From Adiantum capillus-veneris (Eukaryota; Streptophyta; Polypodiopsida; Polypodiales; Pteridaceae), in contig CM043959.1 of NCBI GenBank assembly GCA_014529385.2, positions 60,338,253 through 60,402,252 on the forward strand: a stretch of DNA of 64,000 nucleotides. The letters run 5' to 3'. Positions 44,790 through 55,960 of the stretch are shown here, one piece after another. The notes under the pieces are model-generated. The model worked only from the letters and a program-made list of their open reading frames with translations, had not been told where the DNA came from and searched no databases. Both the position numbers and the translations under genes were made by a program. Positions within the stretch are counted from its first letter, which is position 1. Every line of letters begins with the position of its first letter.

Positions 44790-45590
44790 TTATGGGTTGA
44801 AGTAGTCTTCGGGTGGATGGTTGGCGAGGCAGTCATTAAGCGCATTTAGTGTCTTTTGGTATCTAATTTTTCTCTCTTTATCTGGCACTTGCAAGAACTG
44901 CATAGTGACTTTGTTTTTCAGTTCCACTACTGAGTAGCCTACAAACCTTGATGTGAGGTTGTTGATCACTGGCCCAAATATTTTTGTTTGCCAAGTGAAG
45001 AACCCTGTGTGGAACGCTTCCTCGAACGCCAGCATATTGTGAGAAGGTAAAAGCATGCATCTCGCGTAGAAGCCATAGAGGACTTCTTTGGAAGGTTGAC
45101 CACTAAGGTCGTAGCATAATTCTTTATTACCCTCAAGGAATTACATCCATGGGGTGCCTACTTGCTCTGGCTCATGGAATACTTTGATGCAGGTGAGAAG
45201 CATTTGGCAGATTTTTTATAACATTGCACATGATAAATCTGGTAGACTTCTGAAGAAGGACATGGCACCTGTTAGGGTTTTCACCATGTACTCTTCCGTC
45301 GGCGGTCCATTTGTTGAAGCAGGTAATCTGGGGTAATTCAGCCAAGTTGGCCGCTTCTTTACTAGTGTATCGTGTGCTTTCCAAGTCCTTACTCTTGGTA
45401 TAGGAAAGAAAGGAGGATCCTTCTGCAAGGCCGCAGGTGCTCTTGTGAACAGAATCAAGTACCTTGGATTCTTGTTCAACCAACTCAGCCTCCACTTTGG
45501 GTGGTCTTGATCTGCGTCCTCGACTTGCATGTTAGTGTAAAGCCTTTCTTTAACTTGTAGCAGCTCCACTTTAATCAAAGGATAGGGCAA
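44790..45590 (-). pseudogene. Env-position ORF, C-terminal part
   Basis: Minus-strand frames 45590-45216 and 45056-44790 give KVELLQVKERLYTNMQVEDA, RTWKAHDTLVKKRPTWLNYP and FEEAFHTGFFTWQTKIFGPV, ending NHPPEDYFNP at a TAA at 44790-44792, 24 bases before the polypurine tract. No transmembrane segment or signal peptide is seen, so an envelope protein is not supported. The family is not recognised. A stop and a frame change separate the two parts, and the same ORF continues upstream. Confidence 0.55.
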
Positions 45591-45602
45591 GGATTGTTGG
45601 TG

Positions 45603-46219
45603 CTATTGTGCATTGATTTGATTGGGAGTGAGTTGTGTAATTTTGACAGAGTGAAGAACTCTCAGGTCCCAATCCATTGCTGCCTTCCACAGCTCATCTA
45701 CCTCTTGTGTAATTTTTTCCTTCAGTGCATCTTCCTCAGCCTTTGAGAGCTGAACCATTGGCACTGTGTCTGTTTTGGTAATGTGTACTTGAAACTCCTC
45801 CTCACCACTCGGCTCTTCACCTAGCTGTATCTCCATCTCAGCGAAAGAAACTGAGGGGATCTCTATTTGTGGTTGCTCAAAAGTGCCTGCCTCCTCTTGG
45901 GTTTCTGGTCGTCCCTCTCTCAATAGCTGGTTGACTCTTTTAATTTTTGCTATTTCTTTCAGCAACTCTTGTCTTCTCTTTGGACCCACATCAAAGCCAG
46001 GTCTCTGCGCTGAGACTGCTCCAATTTAAGCTCCAAGTCGAGGTCTTTATTCTTCTTCTCTAATGCCTTGTAGACCTCATATGTGCCTTTGATTGAGTCT
46101 ACGGCTGGATTCTTGCGTATTTGCCACAAGAAAATTGCTTGATCATTTATTCTTTGTTTTGAGTACTGTACGGAAGCATTTGCTACATCTAATTGAACCT
46201 GAATCTTCTGAACTGACAC
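45603..46219 (-). pseudogene. Env-position ORF, coiled-coil part
   Basis: Two overlapping minus-strand frames (46219-45959 and 45989-45603) are rich in Glu, Lys, Gln and Leu, with heptad-like spacing (ALEKKNKDLDLELKLEQSQR; RRQELLKEIAKIKRVNQLLR), suggesting a coiled coil. They are then acidic. A one-base shift near 45975 joins them. No catalytic motif is seen. They are the middle-to-late part of the long ORF that starts at 57118. Confidence 0.5.
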
Positions 46220-46395
46220 AGTTGTTCATCTTTTGATTTGCATGCATCTGAAAATTTTGTAATCAAATCACCAAGCTCTTCCATTTCTTTCTGCTGCTTA
46301 TCCCTTGCAAGCTGATATTGTCCAGCTTCTGCTTTCAACTCCTGCACTTTCCTTTGTAGATCAGTGATGATGTTTAGTCGGTCATCTAACTCCCC

Positions 46396-47050
46396 TTAGA
46401 GTGTGTCAATCACCGATTCTAATTCTTTGGCCCTTGTGCTACGGCTAAGTGCTGTTGAGCGAAGTCGTTCAGTCATGTCCTGCATTTGCTTAGCATACTC
46501 ATTAACTTGCAAGATCACTTCGTCGTTCGATTGCCAATCCTCCTTTTGTGCTAGTTGACTTGATGTTACTGCAAATTCTTGTGTGTCCTTTGGCGGTGTC
46601 ATGGCTACTAGTTGATGTTGCCCTTGTGGTTGTGGCTGATCTTTGCTGTTTTGTCATCCTGAGGCTTCGTGGATGCCTCGGCCTTCTCTTGCTGTGTTGA
46701 GGTACAAGGTGTTTTTTCAATCTTTTGCTCTCTTGGTTCCTCAAACTTTGTGTTGTCCTCTAGTTCAGGACTTGCTGTCCTTTCGGGCTCTGGCTCTTGC
46801 TCTTGTGTAGATTTTGTTGCCTGTTGTGCCGGTTCAGCTGCTTCTCTTTGTTCAGGCCCTGCCTCTTTTGTATGTTCAGCTTTTGTGGCTTTGCTTATTG
46901 GTGAAGGTGGTGGACTTGGCATGGGGTGATCATGCTGTTCAAAAACGGGTGAAGAAGGTTGTGGAGATACATCACCTTGATCATGTTGTGCTTCTCCTTG
47001 TTCCGTTGCTTTCGCTCCTTGCTTTTGCTGCTCTGCTTCCTCTTTAGCTT
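46396..47050 (-). pseudogene. Env-position ORF, Pro/Glu-rich and helical part
   Basis: Frame 46922-46608 is Pro/Glu/Thr/Gln-rich (QEQEPEPERTASPELEDNTK), typical of a disordered linker. Frame 46602-46396 is helical (NEYAKQMQDMTERLRSTALS). The change of frame near 46605 and a stop at 46396 show decay. Between 46220 and 46395 the coding continues in another frame with stops. Confidence 0.5.
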
Positions 47051-47688
47051 TCTATTTCAGTTCTTGGGCTTCTTTCATCTTTAAAATTTTTGCTTCTTGA
47101 TACATCTTTTCCAGTAGTTTTGTGGGATCTTCTACCTATTTCCTGGTATGATGTTTTGTTCTTGGTCCTTTAAGCTCAATGGTAACCCACTTTGTTGGGT
47201 CCTTGCCTTGTGCTTGGCGGTTGTGTTCGTACAATTGATTTTCTCTTTCAAATCTGGCTTGCTTTTGTACAGGTTCCTCCTGTGTGGTGCCACGGCTTTT
47301 CTCTTTATTTCTTCCCGTCGTGCTCTTTTTTCCTCGTTATCAGAGCTTTCACTGCTGTGCCGTTCTAGCGAGCTCTTGGCAAGCTATTCATCTGACTTGT
47401 ATGTTCTCTTGACAGATCTTGTAGCTCGAGGGGAAGGTTGTGCTAACACTATCCAAGTTTTCTGACCTAGGGCAGGCGGCAAGTTGTCGGCCATGCCGAT
47501 AGCATGGTACGCAATCCTGGTCAGAACCTCTGGTGCTCCCAGGTATGTGATTTTCCCCTCTTTCTTTTGTCCCTTTCAATGTGGACAAAACATACTATGC
47601 ATGGTCAATTGGTTGCTGGGCTGTTGATTTGAGAACTTGTGTAAAGTTTGTGGCAACTGCATGATTTGGTGTCATGTACCTCGGCGGT
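47051..47688 (-). pseudogene. Env-position ORF, middle part up to insertion
   Basis: In the reading direction this follows directly from 56528 once the inserted element and one target duplication are removed. The same frame continues PPRYMTPNHAVATNFTQVL and then meets a TAG (DHA-stop-YVLSTLKG). After a one-base shift it gives ITYLGAPEVLTRIAYHAIGM and a basic, Ser-rich stretch. The compact, hydrophobic pattern looks like a folded domain, but I do not recognise it. Confidence 0.55.
47684..47688 (+). repeat. Target site duplication of gag-protease element, left
   Basis: GCGGT, repeated at 56528-56532 directly after the 3' LTR. Confidence 0.9.
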
Positions 47689-47974
47689 TGTTAACCCTCA
47701 TGGCACAAGGACACCCTATGATCTATAAACGTTGTATTATTTAGAGTCAGGTACCGGGCTTGTCGGACCAATAGGAAAAGGGTAAGAGTGATCGCCGATG
47801 GCAGGTGCACTCTAACACGAACATGCTAGGGTTAGTTGGTTAAGCATGGGCGCCCAAGTGTGAATAGGGTGAGCTCCTATAAAAGCCAACTAAACCTAAT
47901 TTTTACTCATTCTCTCATTTGTGCAATTGAAGAGTGCTCTTGCTCCATCTCCATCTTCTTCTTCTTCACCTCCT

Positions 47975-48007
<33 letters not shown>

Positions 48008-48257
48008 GAGAGTGTGTGTGCGATCGATCATTACGAAGGCACGACGGCGGCGAAGCGGTTGAGCGCGGCACGACTGCAGCTTCTTCTTCATCGCGGCGAG
48101 GAATCCACCACAAAGGCGAGCGTAGAGCGGTGAGTGACACACCCTTTGTTCTCTTGAGCTTGCTAGTTTAGGCTTGTTGTGTGCTTGGAGCCATTTGTGG
48201 CTCGCATACGGTGTATTGGCAAGTCCCTTGCTTCGACAGTGCGGCAAGGAGCGCACA
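47689..48257 (+). repeat. 5' LTR of gag-protease element
   Basis: Starts TGTTAACCCTCATGG and ends GGAGCGCACA. It includes a TATA box (47878-47884), TG and GA microsatellites near 47978-48010, and a G/C-richer R/U5 part. Small open frames inside are not genes. Confidence 0.95.
47878..47884 (+). promoter_or_regulatory. TATA box of gag-protease element LTR
   Basis: TATAAAA in CTCCTATAAAAGCCAAC is conserved at 56150-56156 in the 3' LTR. It is the likely promoter of the genomic RNA. Confidence 0.75.
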
Positions 48258-48282
48258 TTTTTGACGCCGCTGCAGGGGATAT
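48258..48282 (+). other. Primer binding site (Athila/Tat-like)
   Basis: Directly after the LTR, TTTTTGACGCCGCTGCAGGG resembles the TGGCGCCGTTGCCGGGGA-type primer site of plant Athila/Tat elements, usually assigned to tRNA-Asp. Several positions deviate from it, so the tRNA assignment is tentative. Confidence 0.6.
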
Positions 48283-48359
48283 GCCCTACACTAAGCTCGG
48301 TTAGCACTTTACGCTTCCTTGTGGTGCAATTTCTATCATAGGAAAGGCAGGGAAGGAGT

Positions 48360-48645
48360 GTGTGGAGATTTCTGTTTTTTGCGTTTTCTGCATTTGCTGT
48401 CAAGTTTCAATTTCTGCTATTGTCTGCGTTTTTTCAATTTCTGCAATTTCTGCATTTTCAAGTTCGGCGTTTTCAATTTCGGCAATTTTCTGCATTTCTG
48501 CGTTTTTTCAATTTTCTGCAATTTCTGCATTTTCAATTTCTGCGTTTCAATTTCTGTAATTTTTTGCATTTCTGCGTTTTTTCAATTGTCTGCATTTCTG
48601 CATTTTCAATTTCTGCGTTTTCAATTTCTGTATTTTCTGCATTAA
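48360..48645 (+). repeat. T-rich leader repeat built on TTTCTGCATTTTC
   Basis: About 285 bases consist of variants of TTTCTGCATTTTCAATTTCTGCG (unit parts repeated more than ten times) and lie between the primer site and gag. The ORFs across it (FCNFCIF-type) are an artefact of the repeat. An A-rich stretch follows at 48642-48720. Confidence 0.85.
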
Positions 48646-49235
48646 AAAAAAAAAAGTTTTTATAAAAAAAAATTGGAAAAAAAAGATTTCTGAAAAAAAA
48701 AAATTTCGAAAAATAAAAACGCGAGCAAGCGGGCGGCTAAATTTTTCGAAAATAAAAAACGTGACTCTTAAAACGGACGGGTTGGTTTGTATAAAAGGTA
48801 GATCGGGATCATTTTCCCAAGCCCAAGCCCAAGCCCAAGCCCAGGCCCTGGTCTCAGTCCTCAGTCTTATGATATATACTAGACTCACTCTTATATATAT
48901 ACCATACTCCCTCAAGAGAGAATGAGAGCATGTGGGACAAGTCCTCCACTCTCCTCCTTTCTCTTCCCACTTGCACCCTTAGACTTTCTAGTTTGGGCCT
49001 AGTTCCCTACTGGAAATTGACAGTTTTAGGGATTCTGAGGGCATAGAGTGACCAAACGGAGGGCTGTAAAGCACGGCGCGTCCCTCCTAGCGATACGCTC
49101 GTTTCGAGCTATCACACGGCCCATTCCACGACACACTCTAAAAAATCTAGCAAAAAAACAAACAAAAAACACGCTAAAAACTAATCACAAGGCCTCCTAG
49201 AGCAGCTTTTTGACACCTTAGGGTATCAAAAGCAC
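48646..49235 (+). other. Rest of 5' leader of gag-protease element
   Basis: Non-coding. It holds homopolymer A runs, an internal TATAAAA at 48790-48796, a CCCAAG minisatellite (48816-48845), and a CT-rich part near 48940-48965. The gag ATG is at 49236. Confidence 0.6.
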
Positions 49236-52200
49236 ATGCACTTACGCTCTGGGCGGGTGCTAGAACACGAGCATATTGAGGGTGCCTCTGTTCATACGGA
49301 CACCCATTACCCATCCACGATAGGATCTAGACCCTCAGCGGGGACACAAGGTAGCACCACCCAAGACCCTAAAATAGCCGCTAGTGATTCCTCCTCCGAC
49401 TCAGAAATCATGGAAGCATACCCTACCCAAAACACTGAGAGAGAAGGCCATGCACCTCCCGAAGCTCCACAGCCTAGTACTAGTATGTTTAGCCGTTTCA
49501 TGGAAACATTAGGTAGAGCTACTCGCTCGGAACCTGATGCAAATGAAGCACACGAAGGGGGTGGGGAAGTGGACTCTCCTTTCACATCGCACGTGGACCC
49601 CACACCCCCAAAGAGTGTCCATGTGGATATCCTACCAACTTCTTACCAAGAAGGCCCTGCTGAGCTGCCTCCTTCAGAAGTTCCCTCTAGAGTACCGTTG
49701 GTGACAAGTAAAACCACGGGGAGCAACATTGCTTCTACCTCACAAGAAACCGTTAACACGTCGACTCTAGAAGGATTGTTCATTAATGATCATTGGACAT
49801 ACGACCTCCACAGAGGTGTTGACGGATCTACACTCTGGCCACGCTACCATGTAGGATGGATAGAGATTGTACAATCCACCTCTAGTGCCACGAGCATCGA
49901 AGATCAACAGAAAATGATCTGTAATGTTATCCATAGCATTATTCAATCAGAAAGGCAAAACCGAGGGGTAAATATACTCTCAACTGGCCCCATGAGATTT
50001 CTGGATACGAGCAAGGCTCAACAGCCTACTCTATCACAAATGGAGACTCCTCTAATGAGCCCCATGGACCCATCTTACGTCATTTCACCTGGGGTCTCTA
50101 TGCAATCTGAGCCTCCGAGCGAAAACTTTAGCTTCCCTAACTTGGCTCAACCCTCTATTAAGGAAAACACAGTGCTCACTCCAGGGATAAGCCTAACAGA
50201 GAATGTACCGATGACATCTACGGTTAGCGCAGTGCCACTACCTAGTGTCGTAGTACCTAATATGGGGCCTCGACCATATGTGCCTCTAGCCCCTTATGCA
50301 CACATGGCCCCCACACCTCCAATTGTACCACTTGCTTATGCTCCTCGAGTGCCGCTCCCTAGCTCTTATCCGAGTGGACCTATGCCCGGTTATGTTCCAT
50401 ATCCTGCATCATCCACACATATGCCAAGACCGGCACCCGTCCCTCTCCCACATATGATTCCAAGAGTACCTCCACCGGCCCTACCTCCTCACATAGGTGA
50501 CTTGGCAGCGTTTGCTCAAACCATAGGTCGATCTATCGCGGAAAATATGCATCATGCATCTGATAGAGAGCCTAGAAGTAAGGCAGTACAAATCGCCAAA
50601 CTCACGCAAAAATTCAATGGGGACGAAGATGCTAGGAAACACATTGAAGTGTTTGAACAAGTATGTGATTCCTTAGGGGAACGCAACGAACTACATAAGT
50701 GCAATGCCTTAAGCTTGACATTAAGTGGGAAGGCTGGAGATTGGTATAGAACCCTAAGGGTGGACGAGAAAACAATCTACCCTACCCTTTGAAGGTTGTT
50801 TCTAAAGGAGTACATACGAGAAGGTGTGCTTTGGGGTGTAGCATCTCAGCTACAGAAGGCCGAACGTAAGGAAGGAGAGTCAGTAAGGGACTTCATTAGT
50901 CGTCTAAAGCAATTAAACTCTCGTTGCCCTGTAAATGAGCGCTTCAACAATAACCAACTGCTTGATCGATTCATTCGAGGGTTGAGGAATGAAGGAATCT
51001 ATAATGGACTAGTGATTAGAGGTATCACAACCTGGGAAGATGTCACTGCCAATGCAATCCAATTAGAGGACAACTTGATGATAGCAAGCATGAGGGTGTC
51101 TACTGACACAAGATCCACTAGCTCACAAGCCATTGAGTATGAACCCATGACTGCAAAGCCCATTGCCAATGAGCCAAAGGTATTTGAGACATTCTTGACA
51201 GACCTCACCAAGGCAATCCAAGAGTCTCTTAAGGATAACCGACCCCCTCAAAATAGTCACATGTATCCAAAAAGGGAGCAACAATGGTGTTCCATTTGCT
51301 TAGGTCCACATAGCACTAGTGAGTGCCCTACGTTTAGAGTAAAATTTAATGGAACTTGCAACGCATGTGGTAGGTATGGTCACCAAGCTAAGGATTGTTT
51401 AATGATCAAACGTATGATGGCAAATAGACCACCTGTAGCCTGGACGGATGCGCCTCAAGCTCCTGTATTGATGCCTACTCCACCTGTTGAGCAACTACCG
51501 CAACACATGGTCCCTAGATCTCAAAATGTTGTACAAGCTACACCGTTACCACCTCCTGTGCTAGGACCACAGCCCCCGCATCCAAGAGTCGCCCCTATGA
51601 ACCAAGTGGGTTGCGAGCCATCAAATGCTTATCCAAATGGCTGTGAGGAGGAAATAGACACTAGTATTGCCTACGGACTTGATACATTGGAAGAGTGTCC
51701 TATATACTACATGGAAGATTGTTGGGGACAAGTCAAGCCGGTTTATCAAGCTGCTGCTCTCGCATCCAGAGGTCAAAATATCAACACCCAGGCTAGGAGG
51801 CCACCTCTTCAATGCTACGAGTGTGGTGGACCACATCGAGTAGCGGAGTGCCCTATTAGGCTGCAAAAGAATGCTGCACAGATGCAAATGAATCAAGGGA
51901 GCACGTCTGCAATGCCAATACTCACATGTAATCGTTGTGGCATAGATCACTTGATTGCCCAATGCCCCTATAACCCAAATGCGCCTAAAATCACACCCCT
52001 AAATTTGGTCGAAATTGCTAGTGTGATATCGCCAATACCACCCGTCGCACCCGCTTATGCGATTACACGGTCCATGCTTCAAGGGCCAGGCCATATCCTC
52101 GAAGAGAGAGATACCGCGTCAATTATCCAAGCAAAGAAAAAGAAGACACGAAGGAAGAAGTCGCAGAATACGGAAAATTCAAAGCCAAGTTCTAAAACAA

Positions 52201-52916
52201 ACATAGAAACAGGAGATGACCCCGTGTATATGAATGACCTCGAGGATGATTCAGATTCAGTCGAGACAATGGAGACTAGAACCAATACCACAAAGGGAAA
52301 GACCGACAAAGAAAACCGTAACATGGAACCAAATGAAAACCGAATAAGAGAAAACCATAAAGAGCCTCTGAAAACACCACAAGTGTTTCCAAATCCAATC
52401 CAAGACCCCCAAGATAAACCGCAGGGGCAAAAAGGGAAGAATCGTAAAAAGAAGATTGGGACGTACCCAAACCCAGTAGACGAGATTGAGCAGGTGAAAC
52501 ATCTAAAAGGTTTAGTGGAGGAGACTCAAAGGAAACTAGAACCAGAACCCATGCATGTCAAAATTCATGACACAGTGTTTCCCACGCAAGTTCATCCACC
52601 CCACATGAACCATAGACCGTTGGCCATATCTAGTATCATCCAAGAAGGGAGTGAGGACGGGACATCAGAAAGTGAGCATACACCCTTTTTGTTGGAAAGG
52701 ATGTTTAACGAAGGAATACCTGATCCCATTGAGGAATATGAGATTCCATCCTCACCAGTTCCTAGTCAAGGACCTACACCCTGCAAAACGCCAATGAATG
52801 TTGCCAAACTAGTGGACTTCATGTCTTCTGAGGTCCGAACCACGATCATAGCAAAGCTGTATGGAGATCCTGAGTTATTCCTTGCACTTCGAGCATTCCT
52901 TAACGGAGAGCTATGA
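49236..52916 (+). CDS. Gag of non-autonomous LTR element, with one in-frame TGA
   Basis: The ATG at 49236 opens MHLRSGRVLEHEH, a start typical of plant gypsy gag. A Pro-rich N-terminal half is followed by the retrotransposon gag domain (KFNGDEDARKHIEVFEQVCD, then GVLWGVASQLQKAERKEGES, FIRGLRNEGIYNGL). A TGA at 50790-50792 interrupts the domain without a frameshift. Four zinc knuckles follow (51288-51326, 51357-51398, 51813-51851, 51928-51966), more than the usual one or two, then a Lys/Glu-rich tail. The frame ends in TGA at 52914-52916. It totals 1226 codons if the first stop is read through. Gag would package the RNA and form particles. Confidence 0.88.
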
Positions 52917-54413
52917 ACGGGATTACCGCAGTTTGCGCAACCAAATAGGCCTGACTCGATTATGATTGATGAGGAAAATCATGTGCAATCACTTGACTTA
53001 GATGGACACGAGTCTGTGATCGAGGTACCCATTAACGAATTAGGGCAGTATTTTGAAGGCGACGAGTCTAATGCGACCCTACCCATCACTACCAAGGGAT
53101 TAACTATAAAGGGAATTCTTGATGGTGGTGCGGGAGTTAGCATCGTTACAAAAGATTGTTGGGAATCCATGGGAAAACCCCGCCTCAGTGTTACTAACAT
53201 TGTGGTAAAGATGGCAAATGGTACCATAGCCAAACCTATGGGGATGCTCAAGGATCTTAAGATCAAAGTTCTAGGACACAAGGTACGACATACGTTCATT
53301 GTAATGGATTTCTCTAAACACCTTATGTCATATGAAATGATTTTAGGACGACCATTCATGAGGGAAGCACAAATGGTTCATGATTGGTCAAAAAATCATG
53401 TCTATTTGCAATTCCAAGACTCTGTCCTTAGAGTGGATTTGGTGACTGGTAAGGTACACCCCTTAGGGAGTAAAACCATTATTGATCATCGCTCTGACAC
53501 CACAATTCACTCGGCCCCACTACAATATTGTTACACTTGTAAGAAGGATACAGACATTGGCCAAGATTCTCCTTATATGGATATCCTACCTGGGATGACT
53601 GAGTCGAACAATGTGGATTGGGTCCACCTAGCATCAACCATAGACACTTGGGGAAATAGGGGGACGACCTGGGTAACACCTGAGGGGGTTGAAATGCCTA
53701 TACCCTTAAATATGCTACAAGCAATGCATATCGCTTTCGACAAGACTCATCCTAATGTAACGAAGAAAACATACAAGTGGGTCCCTAAAGCTTCTTTAGT
53801 GACCATAGCTAGTGCTAAAAAACAGAAGCCTTGTAAGAAACGTACCACTCGCTCCAAGAAAAGTAAGAAAATGTTGCGATGGATCCCTAAACGACTATTG
53901 GAAGCCCAAGGCTACTATCAAGGAAATGATCAAATCTGGGTGCCAAAACGTAGATTGTGCTCTAACCTATCACCTGACCCAAGTGAGCCCAATCCCGTAG
54001 CTCCAAAACGAATCAATGATCGTGGAAAGAAAAAAATCACAGAATGCTACACACCTGCTCCCGAGCTAGTTTGGGTACCAAAGAAAGAACGATTTGTTCC
54101 ACCTAGCTCAGGAAGGGGGGAGTCCCATGAAGATTCTAGCTCCTCATGTAATACATCCATAGAGGTCAAAGCTTCTACACAGCCTCCATCTATAGTAGTG
54201 GACCTCCATGAAGCTACAAAAGAACCCACACCTCCCAGTGTTCAAGAATCACCTAATGAACCACTTCAAGTTCGATCCTGGGAGAGTACCTTACCACCCT
54301 TGCAGCTTGACAAGGCACCTAGGGTAATAGAAAACTACTGGCAAAAATCCTCACCTATTACCAACTGGAACAATTGGTTTCAAAGGGTGACAAGCTCATT
54401 TCAAACGGTATGA
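52917..54413 (+). CDS. Protease with W-V-P-K repeats, in frame after gag
   Basis: The same frame stays open after the gag stop: there is no stop between 52917 and the ATG at 52962, and the frame runs to a TGA at 54411-54413. IKGILDGGAGVSIVT holds the retropepsin D-G-G-A, and MSYEMILGRPFMREA the I-L-G-R-P flap end. After the protease come four W-V/I-P-K motifs (near 53774, 53878, 53934 and 54069) in a basic, Ser/Pro-rich tail of unknown role. In-frame placement suggests that the protease could be made by read-through of the UGA, or started at 52962. No RT follows. Confidence 0.85.
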   Translation, partial: TGLPQFAQPNRPDSIMIDEENHVQSLDLDGHESVIEVPINELGQYFEGDESNATLPITTKGLTIKGILDGGAGVSIVTKDCWESMGKPRLSVTNIVVKMANGTIAKPMGMLKDLKIKVLGHKVRHTFIVMDFSKHLMSYEMILGRPFMREAQMVHDWSKNHVYLQFQDSVLRVDLVTGKVHPLGSKTIIDHRSDTTIHSAPLQYCYTCKKDTDIGQDSPYMDILPGMTESNNVDWVHLASTIDTWGNRGTTWVTPEGVEMPIPLNMLQAMHIAFDKTHPNVTKKTYKWVPKASLVTIASAKKQKPCKKRTTRSKKSKKMLRWIPKRLLEAQGYYQGNDQIWVPKRRLCSNLSPDPSEPNPVAPKRINDRGKKKITECYTPAPELVWVPKKERFVPPSSGRGESHEDSSSSCNTSIEVKASTQPPSIVVDLHEATKEPTPPSVQESPNEPLQVRSWESTLPPLQLDKAPRVIENYWQKSSPITNWNNWFQRVTSSFQTV

Positions 54414-55947
54414 TCTACCCAAGGAAGGGGGGAGTGTTTGTGGACATCCATCATTCACTTGTTTCCCTCTCAACCTTTTTCCCTGACCTCTCAATCACCA
54501 ATCTTAGGGAATGTACATATAAAGCTTTATACTCACAAAAAAAAAAAAAAAAAGAGCAAGAGCAATTAGCAAACGAGTATGCACATAAAAGTCAAAACAT
54601 TGACTCAGACCTACACATGTCACATCTGGTACAGTGAAACAGAAACCTATGTCATGACTGTTTTAGAGTTGAGTGATTAGCAAAGTTCTCTTTTCCCACT
54701 GATGTGCCTCCTAGAGGTATTGTTTGTGTTTCATAGTGTGTACAGGAGCGTGTTGCTATTGATAGGATTTGGACCTTCATGGAACCTTCAAATCAAGCGC
54801 GACCATCGACACAAACAGGTGTTTCTTGTCCATTAGCATTGCCCTTATCTTTTTGCATCCATGTTTGTCTGCTTGGATTGTGATTGGTAGCATAATATTC
54901 AGCGCATTTGCTTACTATCAAACATTTAATTCAATGTAATGTTTTGTCATAATCAGTTGTTTAGGTGTAAAAATCAAGCAGTCCGACTAAGCTAGTTTGA
55001 CCAAACTAGATATTAGAAATCTTCTCTTAATACCATGGGGAATGCCTTCCTAATAAGCAATGGTTACTTAGGTTCTTAATCCGATTTAGGCAGCATTGTA
55101 TGAAATGTACTAGGGCTTTCTAGTGGGCTTAACCCTAGTGACCTTTAGCTTAAGTATTATAAAGGGAGTTTACTAATGTGATGAGCTTGGGGAGGGTAAC
55201 AGTGTTATATGACCCCCCAAAGTTACAAAATTAAAATGCTGAAAATGAACAAACAAAAAATCAAAGTGCCACAATGTAAAATTTTAAGCTGGAAGAGAAA
55301 TCTCAGCTTGAATTGGTACTTCACTCACGTGTATTGCCTATGGTACTTGAGCCCTAGAGGTTCCCAGTGTGGGTGCTTTTCCTTGAAAAGCAAAAAACCC
55401 AAGGCATACAAAATAAGCACACATCATAATTGAATCAATGTGAAAAGACTTTGGGGGGTCAATGAAAAAGTAATCAGTCAGGCGATGATTTCATGAGAAA
55501 TTCCTTTTATGGTAGCTTAACTACAAAGTCTTCTAGGTATAGCCTCTAGTCAGCCCTCGAACATGAATACTTGGCTCTCGCGATTAAACAACTTAATTGA
55601 CCACTGAAAATTAAGAAGCTTACCCATGGTATTAATATTCGATCTCTAGTGCTTTTCGATCGTCAAATTAGCGACCCCAGACTTGTTTAATTTTCTACCT
55701 TTACATCTGTTTATGCATTTGATTACATTGCAATTTAATGTTCATTGTTACCAAATTGTTTGAAATTCTTTGACCAATCAATTTTTCTACCTAAAACTGC
55801 ATATGCTTTTTAAGAGAATGCAATTACTGTGCCAATGCTGTTTGATTTTGCAGTGACTGAAGAAGGCTAAGGACATTCATCTCAAATGCTCTTCCACCTC
55901 GATGACCCAGCTTCAACTCAATAGCTTTCGAGGACGGAATCTACATC
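54414..55947 (+). other. Long 3' non-coding part of gag-protease element
   Basis: This holds no RT, RNase H or integrase motif on either strand. It carries a polypurine-like AAGGAAGGGGGGAG (54421-54434) immediately after the protease stop and an A run (54536-54553). Short frames are not supported as genes. The section from about 55860 to the LTR (GAGGACGGAATCTACATCAGG) resembles the usual 3' untranslated end of plant gypsy elements. Confidence 0.7.
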
Positions 55948-55960
55948 AGGAAGGGGGGCA
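55948..55960 (+). other. Polypurine tract of gag-protease element
   Basis: AGGAAGGGGGGCA abuts the 3' LTR start TGTTAACC. Confidence 0.9.

Noticed and set aside
44790-47050. Envelope glycoprotein
   Set aside because: The position fits, but no signal peptide, hydrophobic membrane anchor or cysteine pattern is visible.
47907-48403. Frames with Ser/His-Thr runs in the LTR (also 56168-56526)
   Set aside because: These are LTR sequences with TG and GA microsatellites, identical in both LTRs.
48319-48645. Phe/Cys-rich open frames of about 100 codons
   Set aside because: All three frames are open because the DNA is a TTTCTGCATTTTC repeat; not protein-like.
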